DNA from: Bimastos eiseni
Lineage: Eukaryota > Annelida > Clitellata > Crassiclitellata > Lumbricidae
Length of the DNA: 64,000 bases
Reading direction: 5' to 3'
NCBI GenBank assembly: GCA_959347315.1
Contig: OY365807.1
Coordinates: forward strand, 33,477,660 to 33,541,659
Part shown: in pieces, positions 34,706 through 46,000 of the stretch
How the letters are laid out: each line of letters begins with the position of its first letter
Numbering within the stretch: the first letter of the stretch is position 1
The notes under the pieces: model-generated
What the model was told of the DNA's origin: nothing
What the model saw: only the letters and a program-made list of their open reading frames with translations
Database searches by the model: none
Translations under genes and position numbers: made by a program

Positions 34706-35946
34706 TGTTTGGGAATAATTGTCCGAGGGGTAATTGTCCTGTTACCGTTTTATTGCCGAATAAAGTCTACCGTCTCCAAGCTGATATCAATCTGTCATGT
34801 TTTATCAGTTTTATAATATTTCAGTAATTTATATTGATTCCAATTTTTAGTGTGTGGAAGGTGTTCATAATATTTGTATTGTGCCAATTTACTATATTCA
34901 AATTCCAATGATTTAAAAAAAATTTACGATCGTTATCTTTCGTATAAATTAGCAAAATCTAATGAAGAAGAAAAGGACACGATGATATATCAATTAAAAA
35001 ATCGGAGAAATGATTAACGTGTGGCACACACCCTATAGGCCTACTGCGTTGTCGTTTAGGTTGCTCGCTGACATCGCCCTTATAGCAATGCAGAAGTTCG
35101 ACCAGCTGACATCTGCTTTTCCTTACTTTGAGGAGCTCACAGGCAACAGACGCAGGCTATACAGTATACACGACAATGGTAATACATAATACATGTAAGC
35201 CTGTAAGTCTGTCGGCCTAGACGTTATAAATCCAGCGTTTCCATCATGTACATACAAAATCGCTACGAAATTCTTTGGACATATTCTAATCTTCTTCTTC
35301 GTCTGTATACGTTTGACTCTAATATGCAATCGATCAGTGCGTAAACCCCAGGTCATGTATAAATACATTATTTTTTACATAATACATTCACATTTGTACG
35401 CACTTACGTAGCGTATACATAAACGAACACAGACTTACGCGGATGCGCATATCTAGCAAAGAACCGAATCCATAGTGATATATCTTTAAACCAACCACCC
35501 CTTTATATTGGTCGACGATTACGTCAATGACGATGACAGTTTCCCCTTAGCAGCAGTACCCTGCATTTCCGCATCGCACGATCGAGTAACTCTGAGTCTG
35601 CATTGGATGCTGCTATACATAGACGGAGGGTGTGGCAGGGTGGGGAGGGTGTGACCGCGCTGTGTATACCACTGCAGCTGCAGCAATCGACGAACTGACC
35701 GTGGACATTGGACAGCCTCGCTGTGAGATTGGCTTCAGCGATGCTTACAGCATCTTCTTCCTCTGATGGATTAGGACAGAGAAATGTCCGCATTGCCCTC
35801 TCGCGGCTGCTCAGAGTCTCAGACTGCAGGCGACGTTTCCATCTTCATCCTCCTTCTCCTGCTTCTCCTTCTCCTACGTCTCATTCTTCGCCTCCTCCTC
35901 TTCTACTCGCCGCATTGGTCTCTCTCTCTCTCCTCCGATATCAATA

Positions 35947-36190
35947 CATTCCCTCCATGCTCTCGTGCATTTCATGTCTCTGCTCCTAGGGAATGGAATC
36001 GACTGCCACTCTCTCTTCGTAGCTCAAATTCACTTCCTTCCTTCAAAAAGCGACTCAAAACTCACTATTTCTCTTTGGCTTTCAAGGATTTGGAAATCTA
36101 GTTGCATCTTCTCCTGGCGACTGACTATCCGCGCCTCAGATTCACATTTAGGTGTGACCTTGTGCTCGTTGCAAATTTAATAATAATAAT
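35947..36190 (+). pseudogene. CR1/L2-type LINE C-terminus and 3' end
   Basis: The frame includes FHVSAPREWNRLPLSLRSSN and FKKRLKTHYFSLAF, the conserved end of CR1/L2-like reverse-transcriptase proteins (W-N-x-L-P, S-F-K-x-x-L-K-T), stopping at 36099-36101. A short 3' tail ends in (AAT)n at 36179, as usual for these elements. The upstream part is obscured by a CT-rich stretch. Confidence 0.72.
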
Positions 36191-36199
36191 AATATCGCT

Positions 36200-37188
36200 T
36201 CATGGAGCCGCTCAAAAGGTTAAGGTCAGCATATGTACATGTATATATACAGACCTGCTAAAGAAAAAAACCTTAAGTAAATCTGCAAAGAAATAAAGCT
36301 TAAGAAACAGTTAAAGTCACCATTGGTTAGCTTGACAGTTGAAAAAAATGTTACTGATTTCTGGTCCTTGGTGCATTGATGAGGTGTCGCTTGACGACAG
36401 GAATCTGCACTCGGCAGTTGGCCTATTATACGGTCTGCAACGCTCATCGACTGACACCGGCTATTCGTGCTCAGTGCTCACGCCGCTCTTTCCCTCTCGT
36501 CTTCCTTCTTCCCCAATCCGTCCCATTTGTAAATCTGACCTAACAGCCGCACCATTATAGTCTTGGTATGCCCTTGTGGTTATTTCAACCTAACAACACT
36601 GCAAGAAAACAAAAGTCATAAGCGTCGCCCTTCTCCTTCAATCAGACTTGGGATTGGCACTGTCAGAGTTCGGTGGCAGAGTTAAATTTATTTTCTTAGT
36701 AGTAGCAAAGATGGTAGAGTCGGTAATAGTTTCAGTTTAACGATAGGCCTACTGTGATAACAGAGGTAATTATATCGTCTTTATCTAGGCTTGGGACCAG
36801 AGTGCAAACAGTGAAGGAGTTGGAGTTTAAATTCGTCTTCTTTTCCGAAGTCTAACTATGGCCGTTGACGTCTTCTGGAATTGTTTTTCTTGATTATTCC
36901 TATGGGCCTGTATAATATTAGGCCTATATATTGATAGGCTGTTGCGCTTTTGTACGTCTGCATGTAGTACAGCATACTATATTTTTACTCACTTACATAA
37001 ACTGGTTATCTCGAATTGACGTTTAAGATAATTATTACGTCAAACGTAGCTTATAACTGTTATAACGGATCGTTGTTACGTCACAGTAGATTCAGAGAGA
37101 CGTTCCATGGTTGGCGACTGTCGTATTGCAAGGCGCAAATGAGTTGCATTGAGAAATCCGTTTAGTTATTTTAAATAACTCTAAAATA
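36200..37188. other. Intergenic DNA, nothing supported
   Basis: Two TAGGCCTA octamers and AT-rich unique-looking DNA. No exon with compatible splice signals was recognised. Confidence 0.5.
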
Positions 37189-37237
37189 ATGGCGGGTTTG
37201 TGGCATTTATTATCTCGACCATTTCACGCTGTGTTAG
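37189..37237 (+). CDS. Candidate first exon of an unrecognised small gene
   Basis: ATG at 37189 begins MAGLWHLLSRPFHAVL and ends with one base before a strong GTAAGC donor. The peptide is short, basic and hydrophobic, like a mitochondrial or secretory leader. It pairs in phase with the mini-exon at 41094-41138. No family recognised; an intergenic start with a chance donor is the alternative. Confidence 0.35.
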
Positions 37238-38144
37238 GTAAGCAGTGAAATTCTCTGTTATCGTCATCATAACTCAAATAGACTAACTTACTATCAGACC
37301 AGTAGCCAGAGACGTCATTATATAAAGACGAGGCAAATCATTTCCTTTGCATTCCCGTCATCTGCGCCCTCACAGCCTCCCTTTTTGTTCTTCCCCTTAC
37401 CAGTCTTCAACCAAATTACCTTCTCAAAGCCTATACCATTCCCCACCAGCCCTTCTATTTAGGCCTTATGTGGGGACTTTGGAGATCTGGGAATTAAGAT
37501 TCTAATACTTTAAGAACAGAACTTCATCGTGCCTGATTTTTTTTAATGTTCTGCGAACACCTGTCTACAGCTATGACCATATATTACTATTTTCATGAGT
37601 TGATTGGGAGCTCGGTCTAGGCCCCTACAGGTCACCGAGACCTGGGCATTTGCATCTGCCTCTTAGTTGACCTGTCGGTCAGAGCATGTAAGTCTGGATG
37701 TCATCAGCGTAATCTCTTACCCAGTAGTAAGGTGAGGGCCAAGGTCAGACTGTGAACGGTAAAGAGAAGAGTGGCAGAACCCATGCTTTTTTGTCTTCTC
37801 GCACCAGCTCATTAGTTGCCACTTCCTTTCCTTCTGAATTCCGAAAATTATTTTCCTCTATTGTATCAATTTCTCCCTTACTTTTGATTGCCGGAACCAA
37901 CGAAATACAGTCAAATGAGGATTTTAGATTGCATAGATCTGGTTTCACTTAGAATGCGTTTGTAGACCTACATAGGGGTATAATAGTGACCAGCAGAATA
38001 ACGCATTAATGTTATTTAGGTTGGGCGCGTGGAGAAGAAGCCGAACAAGAAGAAGGTAGTGAAATACTCGTCTTATAACTCTTTACACGATTTCTAAATT
38101 CTCGCCCATTTCAGCTCCCCGTTAAAGACAGCAAACATTTTATA

Positions 38145-38152
38145 CCCAGAGT
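38145..38152. repeat. Left target-site duplication of the hAT element
   Basis: CCCAGAGT, identical to 40389-40396 on the other side. Confidence 0.85.
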
Positions 38153-40388
38153 CAGTGGCGTAGCGACGGGAGGCGAGAGGGGCGAACCGCCCCAGACGGC
38201 ACTTGTCCTAGGGGCTAATAGAGTGGTACTTATTTAAATGAGCGCAAGTTTTTAATAAAATTACGTATTTTGATGTGATGCTATGGCGTCACATATTCGT
38301 CGATCCCTCTCCCCTTGTCACACATGTCACAAATGTGTGACCCCTTCCGGAAGGTGCTTGACGTCACATATAGACGGCCGCTAGTGACAAAAAGTTAAGA
38401 ACAAAAATTGCAAAGGCAGAGCACCATCATATTAAGTCGACGACAAATGGTTCGTGCACTATGGTCCACTGTGTTCGTTAAATAGAAGTTGAGTTTGTGA
38501 TATTAATGATGTTGGACTAGAAGTTGGATGGGTGAACGAAATTCTTCCAAAACAGATGCTATTTAGAGAAACATAATGCCTACTGAGATAAAAGTGAAAT
38601 CATTGAAAAGAATATTTGCCCAAATAGAAGTTGAATTGACAAAAATGGTTCTTGCTTAACCAGAATCTGGATTTGCAGACATTTTTATCATCAATCCAGC
38701 TTCTCTTTAACCCACTACAATGGGCGAAAAATAGAATTTGTTACCATTAGTTAGGCTTTTTGTCCATCAACCATTATTTAGTCGTCAATTATTTGTTGGT
38801 GAAATATTTGTTGTAATTTAAAGCGCAGGCCTGCAATGAATTGCTTTTCCTTTGTGAAATTGTTTGCAAGGGGTCAGTGACACCGGCATCGTTCTGAAAG
38901 TTTTGAAAAAAGTTTATAAACGCGCGAAGCGCGAAATTTTTTTCTCCTCTTTTTCCTGTTGATAATAACGTACGCATATAAAGGAATTGCACTGCTACAT
39001 GGACGCTCATGGACGGCGTCCAGGCTCTGCTGGCCAAATAAGTGGCAGGACGGCATCCAGCCTCGAAAATAAGTGCCTGGACGCCGTTCATGACCATCCA
39101 GGCACACTTTAAGCCATGGAAAAAGCTAAATAAAAAAATTATATTTGTAAAGTTGTATTCTGCAGATTCTTATTGCCCTTGTCTAAACCTGGCACAATGC
39201 TTTTAGGTTTTTCTCGACTTAAGGCTAACATAAAGGCCTACGATATCCCGAAAAACATGTACCATCGAAATGATCGAATGGCACTTAATGTTTATATATA
39301 CATCAGACCAGTCCTCAGATAATTTGGCGCCCTATGCAGTCCTCTAATATTATAACAGCTCCCCACCCCTGTTGCATAGACAGTAAGATGTGACAAAATA
39401 TTGAGTCAGGCACACACTGCACGGGGCACTTTAAAAAAAATTTGACATAATATATAAACTATTCTGACAAACGAAAATTAATAGGGAAAGAGCGGGATAT
39501 TCACTGAAGTGTTAAGAGATTGAATATGGTTGTTGGAATTGGAATTAGTCAAAAACCAGTTTTTAATTTTAAAAAATTATAAATTTCTTTTTGTATCATC
39601 ACAAAAAATTTTCCTGAAACTTTACACTATTATCCTTAAAATTCGGCGCCCCTAAAATTTGGCGCTACTGATGCTTGGCGCCCTGTGCTACTTCTTATAC
39701 CGCCTATGCCAGGAACCGTCCCTGATAGACATGGCTCAAACAGAATTTAGACATTATACCCATGTTGTTTAATAATTTTTGGGAATGAAACTATACCGCA
39801 TCCGTAATCTGTATGATAATTTACCAGTAACAAGTATATTCTAATAACTATAATAATTCTAACAACTATACTTTACTATAGTCCTATCATGATTAAATTA
39901 TATTATTTGGGACTTTCTTTTCAATATGTAGAAAGAAAGAATAACATTTTACTGCTTCATTTTAATTTTATGCGAACTTTATAGCTTGCAAGACATTTAG
40001 TAACTTTATTGTGAGGCTTGCTTTGTTGTTTGCTTTATAAATGTTTTGTTTCTTAATTAATACTATCTTATTATCTTTTCTTATTCCTATCTGAAATTAT
40101 GACGCATTTTAATTAGTAAAACAGTTTTAATGTTGACAGTGCTAGTTGATGCTGTTACTAACAGTACTGTATAAGGAATTTAGTACTAAATAGAATAATC
40201 ATGATGTATATAATGAAAACCCTCAAAACAAGCGTCTTATGCCTATCACCCCTTATGCATATCCCGGGATATACATAAGGATATACATATCCCGGGATAT
40301 GCACAAGAATAAAGTGGTGGAAATAATAGAGAGGGGCGGCATTTGTGCCTTCGCCCCAGGCGGCAGTTTGCCTCGCTGCGCCCCTCTG
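38153..40388. mobile_element. Non-autonomous hAT-type element with perfect 8-bp target duplication
   Basis: The left end CAGTGGCGTAGCGA and right end (reverse complement) CAGAGGGGCGCAGCGA are imperfect inverted repeats. They are flanked by CCCAGAGT at 38145-38152 and again at 40389-40396. An 8-bp duplication with CAG-type ends is the hAT signature. The 2236 bp between hold no transposase frame. They contain other repeats: a fragment of the GACGTCA-ended family (about 38280-38390), a palindromic unit (38999-39108), a GGCGCCCT-bounded segment (about 39310-39710) and two CCCGGG palindromes (near 40260). Confidence 0.82.
38225..38387. mobile_element. Fragment of the same GACGTCA-ended element family
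   Basis: Similar in order to 10560-10690: AT-rich, then GTCACAT, a C-rich stretch with TGTCACAAATGT, and the end TTGACGTCACATATAGACGG. It retains the outer end that the 9027-10692 copy lacks on its right. It is nested in the hAT element. Confidence 0.6.
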
Positions 40389-40396
40389 CCCAGAGT
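40389..40396. repeat. Right target-site duplication of the hAT element
   Basis: CCCAGAGT, identical to 38145-38152. Confidence 0.85.
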
Positions 40397-40909
40397 TCTC
40401 TTTATGCAATAGCCAATTACAATTAGTAGGGCTGCATAACTTAGGCCTACTAACTGTAATTGGAAATCTAACTTTTCATTTATTTATTTATATGTTGGTC
40501 TTTGAACATGATTTGCTGCGGATTGTCAGCTTGCCTAATAAACGAAGATATATAATGAATCTTGCTTTCTGATTGGATTCAGCTCTCGTGAATAAGTTGG
40601 TGCCTGCGCTTGGCTTTCTAGTGGCGCTTTAAAAGTTTAGAGATTATGAATACAATTATCGAATATAATTTTATAATTATGTGGACCTGCTGTGGACGGG
40701 GTTGTCAGAGTATAAGGCTCGTCGGGTTAAAATAAGTGGTGAGAACTTAACAGTCCGTGCATGGATATGAAGTCTTGGCTACTTTAATTGTCTTATTGTT
40801 ATCAGAATGTGACCGCTGGTGGCCAGTCATCACCCTAGTAATTTCTGCCTGCTCTTTCTTCATACAGTGAGCGGTCGATGTTGGTAAATACATATTTTTT
40901 TAATTCAAG

Positions 40910-41000
40910 CGAAACATTGAGCCACCTTTCTTCACCTATGGTTGGATTTGAACTACAGACCACTGGGTTGGCATTTCAACATGCATGCTGACCATATTAT
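40910..41000 (-). repeat. tRNA-like SINE fragment
   Basis: The minus strand reads ATGGTCAGCATGCATGTTG, then GTGGTCTGTAGTTCAAATCC, an A/B-box pair at tRNA-like spacing. Confidence 0.35.
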
Positions 41001-41093
41001 ATTAATGGCGCTGTTTAGGCCTACGAGTGACTTGAATTGTAGGCCTATATTCGATGCGTATTGTATCATTTAAACTTGTTTTATTTTATTTAG

Positions 41094-41138
41094 ACACTTC
41101 TGATGGACAATTTTTCGAGCCCTCAATGCGTTTAAACG
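41094..41138 (+). CDS. Candidate second mini-exon of the same small gene
   Basis: A 45-bp exon between TTATTTTATTTAG and GTAAGC, phase 1 at both ends. Joined to 37189-37237 it reads AVL-DTSDGQFFEPSMRLN. A possible terminal exon at 41570-41610 (ASYTIDLGPYLEN, then TAA) follows GCCCTATTATTCTAG in the right phase, but this is weak. The hAT element lies in the intervening intron. Confidence 0.3.
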
Positions 41139-42809
41139 GTAAGCCCTATTTCAAAAATTCAAAAAGGTTAGAAGTTCAAACTGTTAGAAGTTTTAGTAGG
41201 CCTAATAATATAGTTATACCTGCGTGCATGAACGACAAGGAATAATTTCATGCTCTCTTCCATTCGTTCATTCAAACGCAGTGATTCAGAGCATTAATTG
41301 AATAGAGATGAGTCCTTTAGATTATTAGTTGTTGCCAGGGTTACAGAAATAGGATTTTACAGAAATTGTGTACGCTTTTGAAGTTTTTTAAATTGCTTTT
41401 GTAAGCACATTCTCACACCGGACACAAAATAAAATAAATCATGACCCATGCAGAACATGCATGCATAGGCCTAATTCTGGTATCCTAGTCACATATTTAG
41501 AGCGGTGTCCACTGCAGAGTGCAGACTATTACTCACAAGGCTACAAGTATATATGCCCTATTATTCTAGCGAGCTATACAATTGATCTAGGCCCATATCT
41601 GGAGAATTAAAAATGCGAACAATTTAAGTCTTTAAGTTCTTAGATTTTTTAAAACCTAAACACCAAACCTTTAGGTTTTTTAAATCAAACTCTACAGCCC
41701 TGTAAATAGTTTCCCGATAGGTTTAATCAAATCGATAAACGCCAGGTCTTGATATCTGGATCAATGATGCTGCTGCTGCTGATGATGATGATGATGAGTA
41801 GGCCTACAAGTGTAGTGCAACTATATTGCTCTACGGTCCCCAAACTGGAAACTGAATTGTTAATGCATATAGAGCCTATATAGTATATTATGTTGGATTA
41901 TGCGTAGGCCTATGTATAGGCCCCACAGCCTGTGCAAAACGACCGTATGAGCGTATGACCTTCGACTTTTGGCTCATTTCAATTGATTTATTGGGTCAGG
42001 TTCTTCACCACTGCCCGTTTGAATGAGTGCCGCGTTCTATTAGGCCCATATATTCGTTCATTTTACAAAATGCTGGCCAGCAAAGCAGTGAAGTAGTCTA
42101 CAGAACTTTCAATAGTTGATTAACGTTTTGTCCATTAGCCAGGACTTTAGAAGCTGGAATAGTTGACAGTATTTTAGGAGCCACCAAAGGTATGGCCAGG
42201 GACTAATCTAAGCACTAACTGCAGCCCAGACTTGTTATTACTGTAGTCCTAATTGTAGGGTTGTCCTTGTGGGAGACTGCACAGCGACAAAGGCAAAAAT
42301 CCGATGCACAAAAGGCCCCTTAGGCCTACGATATTACCCTAGATTTGAATCTCTTAAAATAAAAATTAAGCAACTTTCGGTATTGGAACCGCTATCCTTA
42401 CCACCAGAGTCGCCTTGACGTGTGCTCTAACCAGCGTAGTCGCCTCTGGAATGAAAATAATATTTTTGTCAATTTCATGATCTATTATATTAATTCAAAT
42501 ATAGGCCCTATTTATTTAGACCTACAGCTCGTGGACTGCTTATTAGCCTACACAGTGTAGGCTGTTAGCAATGATCATTGCCGCCACACTTAGCCCCACC
42601 TGACTTCGCTCGGCGCTAAGGGCTCTTATGCTAACTACCAATAATAATATTATTTTGGCTACGATCATCGACCGATTGTATAGGAGGAGGATTTGCGTAG
42701 CGCTATTCTTCGGGCCATTATTGGGCGATTTTACCTCCATTTAAGCCAAACTGATAAGCGACCGATTGGATTCTGGGATACGAATGGCCGCTTCATTGTT
42801 TAATAACCG

Positions 42810-42850
42810 CCGCCAGGATATAAACCACACGTGAAGGGCTGTCCAATACC
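42810..42850 (+). promoter_or_regulatory. Possible core promoter elements of PPM1G
   Basis: A GATATAAACC stretch near 42817 and a CCAAT box at 42843-42847 lie 60-90 bp before the PPM1G ATG. They are ordinary motifs and could be chance; the transcription start is not visible. Confidence 0.25.
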
Positions 42851-42905
42851 CCAGATTTAAGTCGTTTTATATTTTATCAAGAAATTTGTAATACTGTTTC
42901 TAGAA

Positions 42906-43016
42906 ATGGGAGCTTATCTCACTCTTCCAGTTCGGGAGAAAGAATCGAGAGATTTTGACGGCGATTTCTTGAGTTTTGGGGCTTCGTCTATGCAAGGATG
43001 GCGCATGACACAAGAA
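42906..43016 (+). CDS. PPM1G: PPM1G exon 1 (residues 1-37)
   Basis: ATG at 42906 starts [13 protein letters not shown] and ends [11 protein letters not shown] before GTAAGT. The MGAYL opening matches vertebrate PPM1G and fixes the start. It is followed by a 4.1-kb intron full of diverged repeats. Confidence 0.93.
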
Positions 43017-46000
43017 GTAAGTATGGTGATCGCTGTTTTCGGACACGCTGTTCTGCCATGGACTGTTTGACGTATTTAAACTCGCTTAGATGCATTCTTT
43101 AATTATGACATAGCTTATCTGTTGTTTACAGGCTTACCGCGTACTCAGATTGTCATGGATTCTGACTGGATTTAGGGTGCGAAGCGAATCCTCGGAACCC
43201 TAATCCCAGAAATGTTAGGACCAACCCGGTCCCAAAATCTAGTTTCTAAGGGGAAGCAGATTGCCTCAAAATGAAGAAGACGAGGGCCATGAGAATCAAT
43301 TTCAGGATATTGCTGACTTCTTTCAGTGGTGTCCATTAAAATGGGATCAAACCGTTCATTTAAATGGAATCAACCCGAATCATCGAAACCCGAAAACGCT
43401 GAAACGAACAAAAAGCTCGAATTCCCTATAACAGCGGTAAAAGTGGATTTTAGAGTATTTTATTATCTCGAGTGCTTGCGGTCTATTTAACGTATTTAAT
43501 TATTTCCTTCGTTATGTCATGTATTTTGTAAGTAGAAATTGGATTGATGATAATAATCATGCTTAAATTGAAGCTGGATTGATAAAAGGAATTTTAAAAG
43601 TGTGTGTTAGAGTATTAAATTAAAAAATGTTGATCAGAAATTCTGCTAGATTTCAGCGCGACGCCATTTTGTCATCAGTCAAATGTTGATCAGAAATTGC
43701 ACTAGGTTTCGGCGCGACGCCATTTTGTCATCAGTTGAACTTCTAATTATGTATGATATTTTGGGATCAACCCGAATCATTGAATCCCGAAAACAGCAAT
43801 GTACTATCGAAAAACGCTGAACTGTCTCAAAACATTGCGATTCGTTCATAAATCCAGCTTTTGCGTGAATTTTTTTCATCGATTCAGCTTCCATTTAAGC
43901 AGAATCCTTTTCATCAATCTAGCTTCGATTTCGGGGCTACGGACGAAATCAGATTCAGGTTTTGGCAATTCATTACGCACCCGATATTTTCACCGATCCA
44001 GCTTCCATTCGTGCATATTTCTCTTTGTCGATCCAGCTTCCATTTAGATATGTTTCTTTTCATCATTCGCGTTTTTGTGTGCGTACACAGCCTTGTTTAC
44101 ATCGATTCCACGTCCATTGTAGCGACATTCTGCACCTATCAAGCATGATATTTTCACTTAAGCAGAATCCTTTTCATCAATCCAGCTTGGTATAGATTGT
44201 GAGAACCTATCAACATAGGTGTTGTGCAGAGTGAGTCATAGTGCCTGCTTAAAGGCCAAGAAATGGCTGGCCAATTCAAGCCAAGGAACGGCTAGCCAAT
44301 TCAACAGAGAAGCCTATACATCGTGGAGGCATGCCTAATGAATACATGCCTGCTGCCAATCAGATCTCCCTGAAACATATCAGTCGCCTGAGACTAGATG
44401 GGTGGCTGTGAATTGGCCAGCTGTTCCTTGGCCTTTAATTACCCTGGGCACAGTTCGACAGCGGGCGGTGTGTCTAATCTGCATTGCCTGCTTAGGATTA
44501 GTCCCCTTTACTTGCATACGTCTCCTACGGAGCAAGTGTTTTTCTTGTATCACAACAGTATGCAGTAGCAGTAGGTCTATCTTTCGGAACCGGACATCTT
44601 GGTAATCACAATGAAATCATCGACAAAATAATCGGGTATCGGCAAATCAGTAATCGGCAATAATCGGTATCAGCATAATCGGCAAAAAGTGATATTGGTA
44701 CAGCTCTACTGATTTCTGAGTGAACATAACTATTTCCAGCACCTGATTTACTTGTGATAATTCGGATATTTGGACATTTCTGCTTTTGAATTGCGCAATT
44801 CGCTGATATTTGATCCAGCAACGAAGTGCCATTTGCATGATCGGATGTCTGAGCTAATTCTAATATGCAAATGGAAGTGTTAGTTAAAAACGGAGCATTC
44901 ACGATCGGATGTCAACAATTTCATGGACAAAGTGGTTGCGTGCAGTGGATGAGCCATTTCGTACAGAGATCATACAGTTCAAATATTTGGGCAACGCTCG
45001 TGTTAATAAAGAAAGATGCCCAGGGTCACTCGGAGCGTTCGCGATCAGTGTCGATGCAGCGCGCCCACTGATATCAAAATTCAATCCCAAGCAAAGCGAG
45101 GCCTGTAAGGCTAGTTGTTTATGAAACTAACTTACATGGTTTGATGTCAGTGTTCATTACTTACTGAGTGCATTGCATTATTGGATGTGGCCAGTGGGAA
45201 GTGTTTTATTTGAGCACATTAGGGACATCCATATTGTTTACTAAGGCGGTACGTGTTCTTCGGGATTACCGTGGTGCTCTGGGGTAAAAGAATCGGCCAC
45301 ACAACACACGAAGATATACTTTGTGACACTAAAGTTTTTATTTTTTCACATTTTATCTTATGACGACATTAACCCTACCCTGTCCCTCATGATGTGACGT
45401 CTAACCTAAATACTTTTATACCCCAAACAAAATAATCAAAATTTTTTTCCAAAACATATTTTCAGTTACATGGATTGTTGTTTTGTAAATAAAATGATCT
45501 GATTTTGAGTGTCAAAACGGATAATCGGAAGGCCATTTTTTGTTAAACTGGAACCCGTTGTTTTTTTTTGAGTCTGAGTTTATGCCAAGTACTACCTAAC
45601 TCAGCTGAGCAGGGTTCCGAGCCGAGTTTCATTTCATCCCTATTAATGAATTGTGGTTATGATCTATTGTGATTGTAAATGGGATTGTAAATGTGTTGGT
45701 ATTTTGTCACCCAGACAGTTGTGATTTGTGCAAGCAATTAATTTAGTGTGGCTTGTCAGGCTCTAGTAGTTGTATTATGAAGCATGAATAATTAAAAGAG
45801 CAAAATACTTTCTACTGTCTCATCTGCATTATTAAAAATTCATATTCTTTGAAAGACTGAAATTCCTGAATGCTTAATGCAGCAGTCAAAAACAGTTCTT
45901 GGCAGACCTTATAGATACACGGCATTTACATATATAATTTTGCTTGTGCATATTAATCTAAGTTTACTTTGCGATACTAAATCTGAAGATTGACAAAACT

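Noticed and set aside
35524..35793. Minus-strand frame with PNPSEEEDAVSIAEANL
   Set aside because: It has an exon-like look with a nearby GTAAGC, but I found no partner exon in phase and no known motif.
42222..42415. Open segment after CTAACTGCAG that could follow the small gene
   Set aside because: No donor, domain or conserved pattern; the phase fits, but that alone is weak.
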